This document shows positions 1 to 12,694 of a DNA stretch of 64,000 nt, in pieces. Origin of the DNA: Rhabditoides inermis (taxonomy: Eukaryota; Nematoda; Chromadorea; Rhabditida; Rhabditidae). Numbering within the stretch: the first letter of the stretch is position 1; each line of letters opens with the position of its first letter. The position numbers and the translations under genes were made by a program. The notes below the pieces were generated by a model. That model was given only the letters and a program-made list of their open reading frames with translations, did not search any database and had not been told where the DNA came from. The stretch is from assembly GCA_963966185.1 (NCBI GenBank), contig CAWZYM010000403.1, positions 62,001-126,000 of the forward strand. The letters run 5' to 3'.

Positions 1-84
1 TGCGCGCTATTGCCGAGAGCTGACTCTCCGTCTTCCTCTGATCTACCCCACCGCGCGCAACTTATTGCGAGCATAGAACTATAT
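1..84 (+). repeat. Family 1 intronic repeat, 5' cut by window start
   Basis: Right part of a roughly 155-bp repeat ending GCGAGCATAGAACTATA; it lies in the TIKI intron after the exon at 204-119. Confidence 0.85.
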
Positions 85-118
85 TACTATTGACTATGTT
101 ATTACTGACTCCACTCAC

Positions 119-2983
119 CGCTGCTTCTTGCCCATTAAAGTCGTGCCCCTCCGGCCGGCCGAGTGCTCCAGATACGTCAGCGTGTAGTTGATCGCGAACT
201 TCACCTAGAGTACGGCTGGTTGATGAATATTTTAGAATTGTTCATATCAACTTTCGTCTCGAAACTGCTAGCCGATATCTCTTGAGTCTCGATTCCACTT
301 TTGAAACAGTGGAATCTAGTAAATCCAATCATAATAATTAATAGTGCATCTATTAAGAACGCAATCTCACCCCCCCCCCCATTCCCTGAGAAAGTGCAAT
401 TCGCGGGTTCTTAGAGCTTTTGATAGTGGCCTGCGCATCTGTTCAGTCCATTGTGAGTCGCCGCGCCTTTCAAGGGAAGAGAAAGAGAGGAAAGAGAGAG
501 AGAGAGAAAGAGAAAGAGAAAGAGAAAGAGAGGAGAGAGAGAGAGAGAGATGGGTTCGAGGAGGGTTCCAAGTGCATGGGTCTTTGGAGGAATATTGAAA
601 CACTCACTTGCTCGTCGGTGACTGTGATCAGCGGGTTGCATTGCTGAAATCACATGGCATTCAGAGAAGGAGAGAGAGGGAGAGAGAGAGAGAGAGAGGG
701 GGGGGAGAGGGAGATGGCTCACCTCGTGGACCGTCTCGATGCTGTCGATATGCTTGTCGTCATCCAGAGCCATCTGCGCGAGATGGACGTCAAGCATCGG
801 CGCACTCGCTCTCTCGAGAACACTCTCGCTCAGCTGGTACAGCGTGAATAGCAGCCACGATGCGCGCTTGCGGTGCCAATTGCCTGCAATCCGACTTGTA
901 TTTCACTTATAGCCTGCGCCAGAGCGATAGTTTTCGATCTACCTCGCTTGCAGTTCGAAATACGGTGCCATAACCGTCTGCCTCTCTTGTTCTGCGCGCT
1001 ATTGCCGAGACCTGACTCTCCGTCTTCCTCTGATCTACCCCACCGCGCGCAAATTATTGCGAGCATATTACTTAGTAGGCATGTGTAACTTTCACTTTAT
1101 ATTCATGAAATAAAAGTAACACTAGTTGTTTCCGGGGTTTTTTTTTTTGCTGTTTGCTTGTTCTGGTTCTGAGACGATCGTATGCAAATGATCCCCGCAC
1201 GGTCGGACAGGCAATACCTCCCAGATGCATTGCCGCACTCATCGCGCCGCTCTCTCGTCTTTCTTTTCAGTCTGATGCTCTCCGATCGCCGCGCTTTCTC
1301 GCCGTGTGCGGTAGCTCTGCACCCCTGACTCTCGCGCCTGTCGTACAAGTGTTCTCGGGTTTCGCGAGACTATGCAAACAGTGCGCGAGTGAGGGGTGAA
1401 GATGTCAACTTGACACAAGAAGAAGATGTCAACTATGTGTCTGCGGCACACCATCCCTGGACCGCCGCCAAGTGGGCTGGGTCGCGGACGGGATGAAAGA
1501 AGTAGAAACATGAGAAGCGCGTCAACACGTACTCGAAACTAGTTGCACACAAAAGAGTGCCACGCACCGGCCACCGAGTCGTAGATGTCGGCGGCTCTTT
1601 GATGCGCGTCTGGCGAGAAGCGCGCCTCCCGCTCCGCCCACGTCAAAAGGTCCTCGTGGAAGCGCAGCATGTCTGAAATCACACTTATCACTTCTCATCA
1701 GTAGCACAATCGATGAGCATGAGTAACTGATTGTTTACTACCAATTTGCATATGGCCAGCTTCATATTTGCCGAATCCTATTCGTTATGTGATGTTTCTC
1801 ATGTTCGTGTATGCACGGCTGATAAACATTAGTATTATAGTCATCCTCACACTTCTCTATCCGCTTGTAGATGTCTGTGTCCAGGTAACGATCGGCGGTC
1901 GCCTTTCCCTTGAGCAGCTTGCACTTGATCAATCGTCGGACGGCCGACGGACTGTGCAGGTCGACTTCAAACACGGCGGAGGTGGATGTGGAAAACGCCT
2001 CGTGCATCTTTGGCGACACTGCAAGTGTCCGTTTCGCCACTGGCACTGTCACCTTGTTCTCATCACATCTCAACCATCTCATTATCCAATCCTGCCAACG
2101 GCAACTCACTCTCAACACCACCACCACACATTTGCATATTCACGATTCGCACGGAAAGCGGCAAATTTGGCAATTTTCGCGCGCACCTATAATTATGGCG
2201 CGGCCGCAGCAGGTGGCGAGTGCGCGCATCTCCCCGGAGATGGTCCCTTTGTCCCTTGCGGACCTACTCGTGTTTACATGATGGTGTGTGTAAATACCAC
2301 AACGCGGGTCAGCGCGCCCGCATTTCCGCCGCTAATTGCTCCCCATTAGGACTGTACGTGTGCGCGTCAAACAAAAAGGAGGGTAGGTCCATGTAGATTT
2401 TAGGAAACGTACCCAGGTCAACACGTTTCCATTATGCGTTTCGATGTGAGCAGACCCCCCGGAAACGTAGCATTCCGAGCGTGAAATGCAGGCGCGAGAG
2501 GTGCGAAAATTGGTGTATGGCTAGTGCTTATAGGATTCGTGCGGGTTGAATGCGGCGCTGAATTTGTGAAAGCAAGGCGCGGTTCCGGCAACACACAGAA
2601 CTCGGACTAGAGATTTCGCCCACCTTTGTCCCACACTTCTGTGAACGGCACGTGGATGGTGCCGAAGAGGAATGCCTTGGCTGCGGTGAGCCGGTCCGTC
2701 ACTCGCCACAAGAAGATCGAAGGGTCGTCCTGAGTGACAAAATGTTTAGGCAAAACATGTAAAAAGTATAGGTATAAGATTTCTCCCGATTCAAGAGATT
2801 ACTCTGGGTCGAATGAAGATTATGGCATTACATCATATTCCATATTTTCGCTATAATGCGCTCGTTGGTGGCGAATGTATGTTATAACAAAAGCAATGAA
2901 AAGGCATTCCTTACCCTCGTTTGCGGGCATTCTGGTTGAAAGGTCGCCGCGGCGAGTGTGAAAATGAAGAACAACGTCAACAT
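119..2983 (-). CDS. TIKI/TRABD2-type Wnt-cleaving metalloprotease, 3' part missing (window edge)
   Basis: Seven coding exons, in coding order: 2983-2915, 2729-2624, 2018-1851, 1672-1568, 883-723, 643-608, 204-119. Together they give 243 residues in one frame; the rest lies before base 1. The start ATG at 2983 opens a hydrophobic signal peptide (MLTLFFIFTLAAATF). Exon 2 has the family signature FLFGTIHVPFTEVWD, matching the GTIHVP motif of TIKI/TraB proteases. Exon 3 reads AVFEVDLHSPSAVRRLIKC, and exons 4-5 give AGNWHRKR and APMLDVHLAQMA, which align in order with vertebrate TIKI1/2. Known TIKI proteins are membrane-anchored proteases that trim the Wnt N-terminus; that this one does so is inference. 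All introns are GT-AG. Identification is strong; the missing C-terminus prevents checking for a membrane anchor. Confidence 0.88.
916..1070 (+). repeat. Family 1 intronic repeat
   Basis: Full copy starting GCGCCAGAGCGATAGTTTTC, in TIKI intron 4, starting 33 bp from that intron's 3' splice site on the coding strand. Confidence 0.85.
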
Positions 2984-3322
2984 AGCGTGAAATGCAGTAT
3001 AGAGATTACAGTAATACAGGTGAACAAACTAGTACGCATCCATTGGTTCCAATTAGAGTAGTTGGGGATGCGCGGTAATGAGAGAGTGAGTGAGAGTGAG
3101 TGAGCGGTGAGTACCGTGTCTCTCTCTTCTCACTCTCTCTTAGGTCGCCAAGTGGGCGGGGCCTAGGCTGAGGCTGCCCGTTGCCCTATCTCCTCTCTCT
3201 AAGGGCAAGACAGCAGAGGCACACGACACTTTATATAAACAATTGTATCAACATGTAAACACTGTTTGAACGGCGGCGAGGTAGATGAAGATGACGCAAG
3301 GTCAGCTGCGGCATGACGCAGG

Positions 3323-6128
3323 CTACGGCATGACGCAGAGCGCCTCCTCGCGGCTGCACGTCGATTCACCGGGACAGTCGTCGTCCACCGCACACGGCTC
3401 TCCCATCTCGTATATGAGTCGGCCGAGCTTGTTGCCACTGAAAGTACAAGTCAGCGACTGTGAACCTGGCGCGAGTTGTAAACTGCTACTAGATAAGCAC
3501 GATTCACACTTCGCATAATGCTCGGTCTTTTTTTTTTACTCTTCAACTACCTCCGAAACGCCTTACTACATACTTCCAGCTACCACCGAATAGCCTCAAA
3601 CCAATTAAAACTACTTCCGAATAGCCTCAAACCACTTCCGAAAATAATTTCCGCAGAGAATGTACTAAGTGACCGCAGCTTACACCTGAGCAATCAACGA
3701 ACTGGAATAATTATAAGAATTTGGTAAACCTTGATCTTGTATAATAATTAATGATGTATATATATATTATAAGACTGACGCGGGCGCGTACATGCAGACG
3801 ATCATCTCGCGCCACATGTGCCGGTCGCGGCAGATGGAGCGCGCGCAGCCGACGCGCAGCGAGCGGTCTGACGCCATCTACAAACACGTATTGACATGGG
3901 ACCAGCTCCATAGCGAGACAATTATGTTTTGTGTATTGAGATTCTGGATAAAGTTTTTGATTTTGATTTTGATTTTGATTGACATGTACATTCAGAAATC
4001 TTTTTTTTTTGATAGTAAATACACACACGAAACATCGTTCAGACACCATCTACAAGCATCTTCGATTCCCAAAAGTTACATTTTATAACGGTAATGTAAT
4101 GTCCTCTTACGCAAGTCAATCACCGATCCCTAAAGGGTATGAGAAAGGTGGTAGGAGGCATTTACTCATCCCTGACCTGTGTATAATGTCCGATGCGGTG
4201 TCCCTTCTCCTTCCACAGCGCTTCTGTCAACCGGTTCGCTTCTCCCACCCCGAACTTGACCATCTCGTCCCACCAGAAGTTGGCCGCCCGCGAGATAGTC
4301 GCCTAAACTGCCGGGTCATCGTTTCTAAGACAACTGATCTGAAATGTAAACAATTGATTGCCTTATTCCATTTTGAATAGACATAATTATTATTATAAAA
4401 GGAATGATTATAAAAGGATTATAAAAGGAATTTAAATTTTTATAAAAAACTTTTTTTTAATGATTATTAAATTTTTATAATGATTATAAACAGAATTTAA
4501 AAAAATAAAACTGTACGGTGAGATTGTGCGCGTTCATGTCGCGTGTCCATCGCGCGTAGAGATTCTCTCCGTTCCCCTTCCGGAACTCTCTGGAGGAGTG
4601 CTTGTACTCGCAGTTGTCAGCCCAGTCTTGTGCCAACGCCTCCAGCGTGCAATTATACACCTGTATTGATTACTCCAATTAGACGCTACTTTTACCTGTA
4701 TTTTTTTTACAGTGTGACGCCAGCTGCCATGTCTATCCTCTAAGTTGTGTTGTAAGGTGTCATGTAACTTTTTTTCACGAAACCCACCATTTTCGGCATG
4801 TGCCTGGCCATTGCTGCATAGGTGCCGTTCGGTCCGTCGCGCTCCAGACCGCGAGCCAGCGACGACCTGAACGCGTCTTATTTCTCATATACTCGATAGT
4901 TTTCGATCTACCTCGCTTGCAGTTCGAACAACGGTGCCATAACCGTCTGCCTCTCTTGTTTTGCGCGCTATTGCCGAAAGCGGACTCTCCGTCTTCCTCT
5001 GATCTACCCCACCGCGCGCAACTTATTGCGAGCATTGAACTATACCTGATTCCTGCTTCTTGTGTTGATCAATCTGATTACTTGGTCAAGTTTCATAGGC
5101 GTGGCCCGACAGTTTACAGATCGCACTCGACAAATTCATAGTACTAATAAGTAAAAAAAAGTAGTTATGTATACCGTTTTGCGTTGTGGATGTCTACGAC
5201 CAGCAGTCGCGCCTCGTCGGTCATGTTGCCGTTCGAGCACATGCCATCTGATTATTTGACATGAGGTTGTAACCGTAAAGGCCAGGAAGTCGTTTCATGT
5301 TACACAAAGTATTAAAAGATGTATTGAAAGATTATGTATCAAAGTTTTTGTAATACAAAAGTGTTAAAATATGTATCCAAAGATTATGTATCAGAAGTTT
5401 TAAAAAGGAAAAAGAGCTTTTTCGCGATCTTCTGACCTATACTCACACCAATCTCTTACCGTCGTCGTAGAACGTCACGTCGTCTTCTCCGCTCAGAAGC
5501 GCTAGCACCGGATCGATCGGCAGCGGAGGAGGCACGGGAAAGGGGTCGGCTGGTGATGCGACTTAAAGTTGTGGTCAGTCTTTTCGAAATACTCTCGAAC
5601 GCTCCCGAAACACTCCGGAATGCCTTGATGTCTCTTCGAAACACTTCGCAATTGCTTTCGAAAAGACTGAAGGTGTGGTCAGTCTATTCGAAACAGCCCC
5701 TTGAAACGCCTTCAAAACACGCTGTGTGGTCGTGTGTCGAAGGGAGTTTCGAACAGACTGAACGCTACTTGACCGCACCTTGAGCCAGTGTCACGGCTAG
5801 CGGTAGAGAACCGGGAGTGGGAAAGTCGTCTGCAACGGTACTCGGCAGAGATGTCGTCGTCTCCAGAGCAGTCGTCGTTTGTGTTGACAGCGTGATCGAG
5901 TGTCCGGTGAAAGCTGGTGACGTTACATTATCAGCCGTCGAATTCACAAGAGGAAAGGTAGCGGAGACTGGAACTTTACAAAGCTATTTCTTTTAATCAA
6001 TATGTAAGTACCTTGATTATCGTTGTGCAAGGGATGTCCACAAACAGCAACAATTTGAAGTACAACACCCTAAAACATAAATTCAAAATGTACTTTGATT
6101 TTTCACTTACCAGAAGGAGAGTAGTCAT
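3323..6128 (-). CDS. Secreted CAP (SCP/TAPS) domain protein with Ser/Thr-rich N-terminal linker
   Basis: Ten exons: 6128-6111, 6069-6012, 5967-5779, 5561-5460, 5247-5175, 4866-4788, 4660-4517, 4302-4177, 3877-3780, 3437-3323. They encode 333 residues with a TAG stop at 3325-3323. A signal peptide (MTTLLLGVVLQIVAVCG) is split by intron 1. Residues about 30-120 are rich in Ser, Thr and Pro, suggesting an O-glycosylated spacer. The CAP domain covers about 125-300: VVDIHNAKRSSLARG (N-terminal helix), LAQDWADNC, KGNGENLYA, GHYTQ at 260-263 (CAP signature), LRVGCARSIC and VVC-like IVCMYAPAGN. A short Cys-rich tail, GEPCAVDDDCPGESTC, follows as in many nematode VAL/SCL proteins. Function is unknown beyond an extracellular CAP fold. 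Intron 3 is made of an inverted-repeat element (see findings). Confidence 0.88.
4895..5044 (+). repeat. Family 1 intronic repeat
   Basis: Copy in CAP intron 5, slightly shortened at its left end; ends GAACTATA. Confidence 0.85.
5562..5781. repeat. Family 2 inverted-repeat elements, two in tandem, forming CAP intron 3
   Basis: The left terminal repeat resembles CTTAAAGTTGTGGTCAGTC and the right resembles GACCGCACCTTGA; both match a TCAAGGTGCGGTCAGTC consensus in inverted orientation. A second inner pair meets near 5662-5680. The element spans the entire 217-bp intron 3. Confidence 0.8.
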
Positions 6129-6613
6129 TTCTCGGGGTTGACACTCAATTCCTGACCCACTCTAGTTTTATAGAGTCAACGCATCATCGGCAAAAAGTCT
6201 ACAGGTATTGTCTCCGGTATTGTCCACCCGTTGGCGATTTGTTCACGTTCTCATTTTCTCTCCCCACCTGTGTGGGGCCAGGAACGGTTTTTCGTGCGCT
6301 AATACACATCAGCTGTCTCGCCGAACCACGTCGACCGCCAGCACAAGTCACATTCGTTTATAGTGGAAAGAAGTACGAAGACAGAAACTGCGAGTATATT
6401 CGCTGGACAACAATACATGTATACGAATCTATTGATATTCCGGAGACAAGGGCGAGAAAAACATGACATCTATCAATACATCATTCGATAATCAACGTCT
6501 AGCAAACTGCCCGAGAGCCGATGACAAGAAGTTTGAAAACAAACAATTTAAGAATTCGTGAAACAATCAATCAATCGATAATCTGTACAAATGTGATAGT
6601 ATGAACGTTGGCC
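6129..6613. other. Intergenic, between CAP start and nAChR stop
   Basis: Holds the CAP promoter and the nAChR 3' flank. No coding signal or repeat family recognised. Confidence 0.5.
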
Positions 6614-6866
6614 TTAGGCGAAGAGGTGAGGCGCCTTGTAGGAAATGACAAAAGTGCAGATGAACAAGAACGAGGAAAAGGAGTAGAAACACAGACGGTC
6701 GATGACCTGAAATAATACGAGTATATTTCAAAAGTATTTGGGTAATGTTTACCATTGCTGCAAATATCCAGTCTGCTCGTTGTTCGTGTGCCATCTCCTG
6801 TAAATCTCGATGAAGATAGTGAGGAGGGAGATGGAAAGAGAGAGGGAGAGAGGGAGAGAGCGAGAG

Positions 6867-6916
<50 letters not shown>

Positions 6917-8054
6917 GGAGACTCACGTCCTTGCGTATCTTGTATGATATGATGCGCAGCTCCTGCAGCATCGTCACGAACTGGCCCTCGTCCATCGCGC
7001 TGCGCAGTAACATCACCTGTAAGTGACGTCACTTTTTCGTGAACTAAATGACGTGTTATGAGTATAACATGCGAAAACGTCTTTCAACTCTCTTTTTAAC
7101 TACTCCAAACTACTACCGAATGTTGGAGTAGTTGAAAGGCAGCCATTCCAGTTGAAAGACAGTTGGAAAGGCAGCCATTCCACTCTTCAACCATGTCGGA
7201 AACGGTATTCGGAAAGGATGATGAGAAATATCTCTCTATCTCCTCTTTTTCACATTTCAAACCCCACCTTGTCCTGCTTGGTCTCGGCGGGCGGGAGGTT
7301 GTTGTGTGTTGTCGCGTGATTGGGCATCTGTGTGACGACGGTCCGCGGCGGCGCCAGCTCGCCCGCCTCCTCTGACGACGCGTGCAGACGCGTCTCCGTC
7401 ACGCGCACCCTGCAGGTAACACTCATGTAGCACTTGTTAGTGATTTGCATACTCTACATTGGTCATTGACCATCAATGACACACGAACGCTGCGGGTAAG
7501 GCACTGCATAGTAAATTGTTCCACGACGCGTCCAGATCAAACGAACTCTCATACAAGAGCACCACAGCAACTGTTGTATGCCTTTTGGAGGTAATTAGGA
7601 AATGACACCAGACACCAGACACCACGACACCACTTCAAAAAACACCTGGTGTCATTTTCTAATTGCCCCTTTTGGAATCATGTGTGGTCGCTTACCTGGG
7701 TGTTGGCAGGGGGTAGTTGTTGTCGTGGTTCGCCCGAGGACTCGACTTCACGGCATCACGCCCGCCTGATGAGAGAATACAGTGCTATCTTGCTCACATT
7801 TAATGAATTTGTTTTTGTGCACTTTTAAAAACACGCCGCGGACCACATGCGCTGGGTTTATCGTGAGACAGTGAAAAACTTCAAGCAAATAAAACGCAGT
7901 GAAAGGGAAGCACGAATAATTAGACAAGGTTGACGCGACTCACCCTGACACAAGTCGAGGTGCAGTGTCTTTGACGGTTTCTGGAGCGGGTTGCGCAGCA
8001 GACTCCTCTCGACCTCGACCAGCAGATTCCGTGAAGGCTTTCTGAATAGGTTAT

Positions 8055-8105
<51 letters not shown>

Positions 8106-9021
8106 TCACTTGTTTTTCTTGGGCGATCGGTCGAACATTGGCATGAATGGCGGCGGCCGGTCCATCCTCAGAATCCACGGCAGCCATTCCAGCAAGAGAC
8201 GCCGCACGAATGGAGACCTGTACATATAGTTCTATGCTCTCAATAAGTTGCGAGCGATGGGGTAGATCAGAGGAAGACGGAGAGTCAGCTCACGGCAATA
8301 AAACAAGAGAGGCAGACGGTCATGGCACCGTATTTCGAACTGCAAGCGGGGTAGATCGAAAACTATCGCTCTGGCGCAGGCTATATCACGTATCACGTCT
8401 CTCACTCAGCCATTGTCATGCAAGGGTACTTGAACTATTATGATTCTGGATACTCGAAATCGATCATGACTGCGATAAGAATATCATGAAGTAAAACTGA
8501 GAGCACAGTGGTTTTCTTTTTTTGTGTATGTGTGGACCGGGCTCTAACTGAGCGATAAATGAATGCCATGATTCGAGGTTTGTCCACAGCTCACACTCAC
8601 ATGAAATTTTGAACAAACGGATAGAGGGAGTGATCGTGATGGAGTACGTTGCCTAGCATTATTCCGCTCATCAGTGCACATTCAACTATTCTGGACCATG
8701 CGCGGTCTGAGTGAAACGTTTGATCATATACTCTGCGCCAGAGCGGTAGTTTTCGATCTACCTCGCTTGCAGATCGAAATACGGTGCTATAACCGTCTGC
8801 CTCTCTTGTTTTGCGCGCTATAGCCGAGACCTGACTCTCCGTCTTTCTCTGATCTACCCCATCGCGCGCAACTTGATGCGAGCATAGAACTATAGCTGAC
8901 ATGGACACGTGCGTCTCGGGGTAGCGGTGGTGGAAGTTGAGGGCTATGACCGTGCACAGCACTGAAGCGCCCACTTCGAACATGACACACGAGAAGTAGA
9001 CCTCTGGAAATGGGGAGAATT

Positions 9022-9054
<33 letters not shown>

Positions 9055-12000
9055 CGGAGAGACAGAGACAGAGAGACATAGAGACAGAGAGAAAGACAGA
9101 GAGAGACAGAGATAGAGGGAGGGAGGGAAGGAGAGAGAGAGAGAGAGAGAGGGGGGGGGAGAGAGGGAGACGTGCCTATCAGGGGCAGGGCGTCGGATGT
9201 CTGCGGCATCGCCTCAGCCACCATCAGCATAAACACGCACAGCGACATGAAGATCGTCACGCCTTCAATGTCAAAAAAAAATTGTTCTGCCAATCTTGAG
9301 CCGAGTGCTGAAAGGATGTAGGACGTTCCCTCCACTTTTGCAAGGTCCTCCACTACCATAAACGTTCCCTCCACGTTTTAGAAAAGCGGAGGAATCGTCC
9401 TTTCACATATTCTAAGAAACATCCGTGTTGAAACTCATTTACTGTACTGTTGTGATTCACACCATAAAGTTGCAGTGTATGCCCAGCATACACTGCAACA
9501 CTTTCCTTTTGCTTTTTTCATATCATTCTATAATAAACTTTTTTATCATGAAATAGGTTTCATGTTATCGATACCATGTGAAGCCTACTCACACAGGTTG
9601 AGCTTCTCGCCGGAGTCGGCGGGTAGTGTGAAGGAGAGGAGGGCGAGGCCGGAGATGAGCATCGACGGAAGCACCAGGTTGAACCTGCGAGGTCGATCTT
9701 TGAACCTGCACCGGTGCTCACTAACTCTCGCGAACCGAACCGTTCTTATACACGTTTGAGTGTTGGAGAGTTGGGTCGCAGTCATCACATCACTCAATTA
9801 CTCTGTTCAACTGTACTTTGGTTCCTAAGCGGTGCTAAGATGTTTGTGTGATTGATGTCACATGAAGAAACCATTATTTTTTTATTAAAAGCGTCTCGTC
9901 TCGGTTCTAGTCTGGACGTCTATCAAGAAACGCTTTTGTAAGTGTTTTTGCAAAATCGAACGGTGACATCGAATTGGCGTTTAGCGTATTGGTGATGTAA
10001 CAAATATGGAAGAACGCGGTGGTCTAGGAAAATCACCGTCAACATACCCGTAATACAGCGTTCGTCTGCGTATAGAGATGGTGAAGGTGACGTCATAGTA
10101 GGGCTCCGGACAGCACTCGTAGTAGAAGATGGAGCGGCGAGCTTGCAGGTCTGAATTTCAAATGAAAGTACCAAAACTTCTTGTGTCATTTTCTATTTTT
10201 AAATGGAAAGCGTTTGTAAGTTCTCGATGTGTTTGGACTGAGAACAATGTACTTTGCTTTGCTTTAATTTTTATTCTTTTCAAACATATGTGGAATGTAG
10301 TGTAGTCAAATTGCAACTCGTTCCGCTATTCCATAGAACACCACATAATTGTATAAATATGTTTCCATAAACGGTTCTCTGTTCAGATTGAGAGTGTTGC
10401 GTGTTGTTTTTGTCATTCAAGCGCAAAGGACACGATTGGTTAATGAGCACAGCGGCCAGACATCATAACATCCCAGAACCACCAGTAAATACCTTATGCA
10501 AATGCACATCCGATGTATGAAAGTCTAAATCGTGCGAGCGGAAAAATCAGCAAAAAAACACAAACAGTTTCGTGAACCTGGATCTTGTATAATGATTGTT
10601 GATGCAATTAGAATAATAATTATTATACATACCGAGTAGCTGCCACTCTCCGTTGGGTTGATAGGTGGCGACTGAGACGGAGTGATTTCGGAGGTCCGTG
10701 AAGAAGCCACTGTACGTCCACGAGCCGAACTTCATCGAGCAGTGCTGCAAGATGACGTTTAGACAACCAGGTTTCCCGGCTTTCCGAGGCCACAAAAAGG
10801 AACACACTAGTAATCGATGTCAGAAAAGGAGACTGTTGCCCAATCCGCGCCATACAATCCTCACGCAGTAAGGAGAATTCAGACGCAGCGTCCTAACGGT
10901 AAACTTTTTTTTGAGTTTTACAACTCACCTGGTCGTCGAACGGGAACCAGGATATGTCGATGGTGCACGAGGATCGGATAATCGCCGGCGGGATCCACGT
11001 CACGTTGCCCGTGCTGCAAGAAAGATTGTCACCGGGCATTCTAACCTGCGCACCTGGTGGCCGATCCTTATGTAAATATGTACCTATACACAACTTTTCA
11101 TGCTGCATCCGAATATGACCATAACTATTTGCAAAATAGCACTTTGAAAGAAGTTTTGCTTTGAAATTGGTAGAATCCGTCTACTCACTGCAGTACGACG
11201 GCGTTGACGGGCCAGGTGCTGTCGAACTGTTGGTCGATGCTGTTGTAGAGCAGCACGTCCGGCTTCCAGATGCTGTCGATAGGGAGACGGACCTGATTGG
11301 GCATCAATTAATCAGCTGTTGATCAGCTGATCAGTCATCAACATCTGAGTTTCGCGGTTTTTTTTTACGAAAAAGAACACTCCGATAGTTGTTTCCATGT
11401 GCGGAATGGATGATATATGGTCACACTCACACCTTGGTTATTTATTGCTTGTCACTTTTGCTAAGCTGTGACTGCGCTAAAAGTTGTCATCACATTTCCG
11501 ATGTATGCGTTACTAAAATCAAGGATGTTTTCAGGATGTGGAAGAAAATGATCAGAAAGATAATGATAATGTGATGATTGTTCGTAATGACAATGACTCA
11601 CTTCTCGAATATTCCCGTATTCTTCCGGATTCCACGTCAAGTAGATGTCCACCCAACTCTGGAATCAGTCTCTCTCTCTCCCCCTCTCTCCACTCCCCAC
11701 TCTCTCTCCACTCACCATCCGCAGCCATACGTTCGAGTTCATAATCTGACTCTTCTCGTCCTGAAAAAATAATATTTATACAGTGGAAAGTTTCTTGTAA
11801 TCGGGTGTTGTAATCGGACAAAAAAATGGATGTAGAATACAACATGCTACTCACAATGTCGATGATCTGCTGGAAGTCTATTCCGAGCAGCACGAGCACC
11901 GGCTCGCTCATGTTCCTCACTGGCCGCGCCAGCTTGTTGTAGCCCTTCGCGAGCTTGTCGTACAGCAACCGCTCGTAGTCGCCAGCCCACATCTCTGAAG

Positions 12001-12694
12001 CAGTGATTATTTTTTGCATGTTTTTATAGAACTACACATGCTCATACGATTTTTTTATAGATTTCCTATAGTTTTTCCTGACTCTGCAAGGGGTTTCCTT
12101 GGTCTTTATGACCCTATCATATAGCAATGAGTCTGTCTGTGCGAATAAATTCAATTTACGTTATTACACTGAAACCCCGCAGAGTGATCATACGTCTTTT
12201 AATATTTTTGGTTATTTGGTATGACACTACAAGCGATGCGGCACACATGAATACATGAATTGCAGTGTGAACAATGAATGGGTGGACATAAATGAAGAAT
12301 GGTTCAGAAAACTAGGAAGAGATTCAAATTTGACTACACTACCACCCAACAACTCGAACCGTTACTCTATTTTTCATGGGTTATTTCATGGGATTTCGTT
12401 GGATGTGCAACTTGAGTGTGAACTACTATTTACATTTTGCGAGGAAGAGGAGATTCAAGTAAGAAGTTAGATTATTGCAGCTAGTACTTAATGAGATGGC
12501 AAAAAAGTGCTATGAAAATGTGTACAAAGGTCAATATATGTTTGGATCTACGACGCTATGATGAAAAACACCAATGTAGTCATAATCATAATTTCCTGCA
12601 AATTACTGAACCCACCTCGTTTTTGATTGGGTATCGTGACATTCTCAGCGCCTATATAGTGTATCATGTACAGTAGTAGTACGATGAATCGCAT
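6614..12694 (-). CDS. Nicotinic acetylcholine receptor alpha-type subunit (Cys-loop ligand-gated cation channel)
   Basis: Eighteen exons: 12694-12616, 11994-11855, 11760-11716, 11658-11602, 11292-11189, 11013-10929, 10744-10633, 10150-10048, 9684-9593, 9262-9176, 9003-8901, 8217-8110, 8041-7944, 7765-7696, 7409-7268, 7016-6927, 6797-6753, 6706-6614. They encode 550 residues. Signal peptide [16 protein letters not shown] is followed by a ligand-binding domain with [11 protein letters not shown] and a Cys-loop, C158-C172 with 13 residues between. Vicinal cysteines C220-C221 in YYECCPEPY mark an agonist-binding alpha subunit. M1 is [19 protein letters not shown]2 is preceded by GEK, as in cation channels. 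M3 is [11 protein letters not shown], and M4 lies at the extreme C-terminus. The cytoplasmic loop begins [15 protein letters not shown]. Closest in layout to alpha7-like/DEG-3-like subunits; subtype not resolved. Intron 10 uses a GC donor; intron 11 is almost wholly a repeat element. Confidence 0.93.
8225..8894. mobile_element. Family 1 composite element filling nAChR intron 11
   Basis: Two opposed family 1 copies (8225-8380 and 8735-8894) act as roughly 155-bp terminal inverted repeats around about 350 bp of unrelated DNA. Outer ends are TATAGTTCTATGCTC and GAGCATAGAACTATA. The intron spans 8218-8900, so only 6-7 bases at each side are not element. Confidence 0.75.

Noticed and set aside
9172..9176. 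GT donor at GGCAC|GTCTCC for nAChR exon 10
   Set aside because: It shifts the frame into exon 11; only the GC donor gives PLIEVYFSC, which fits the receptor family.
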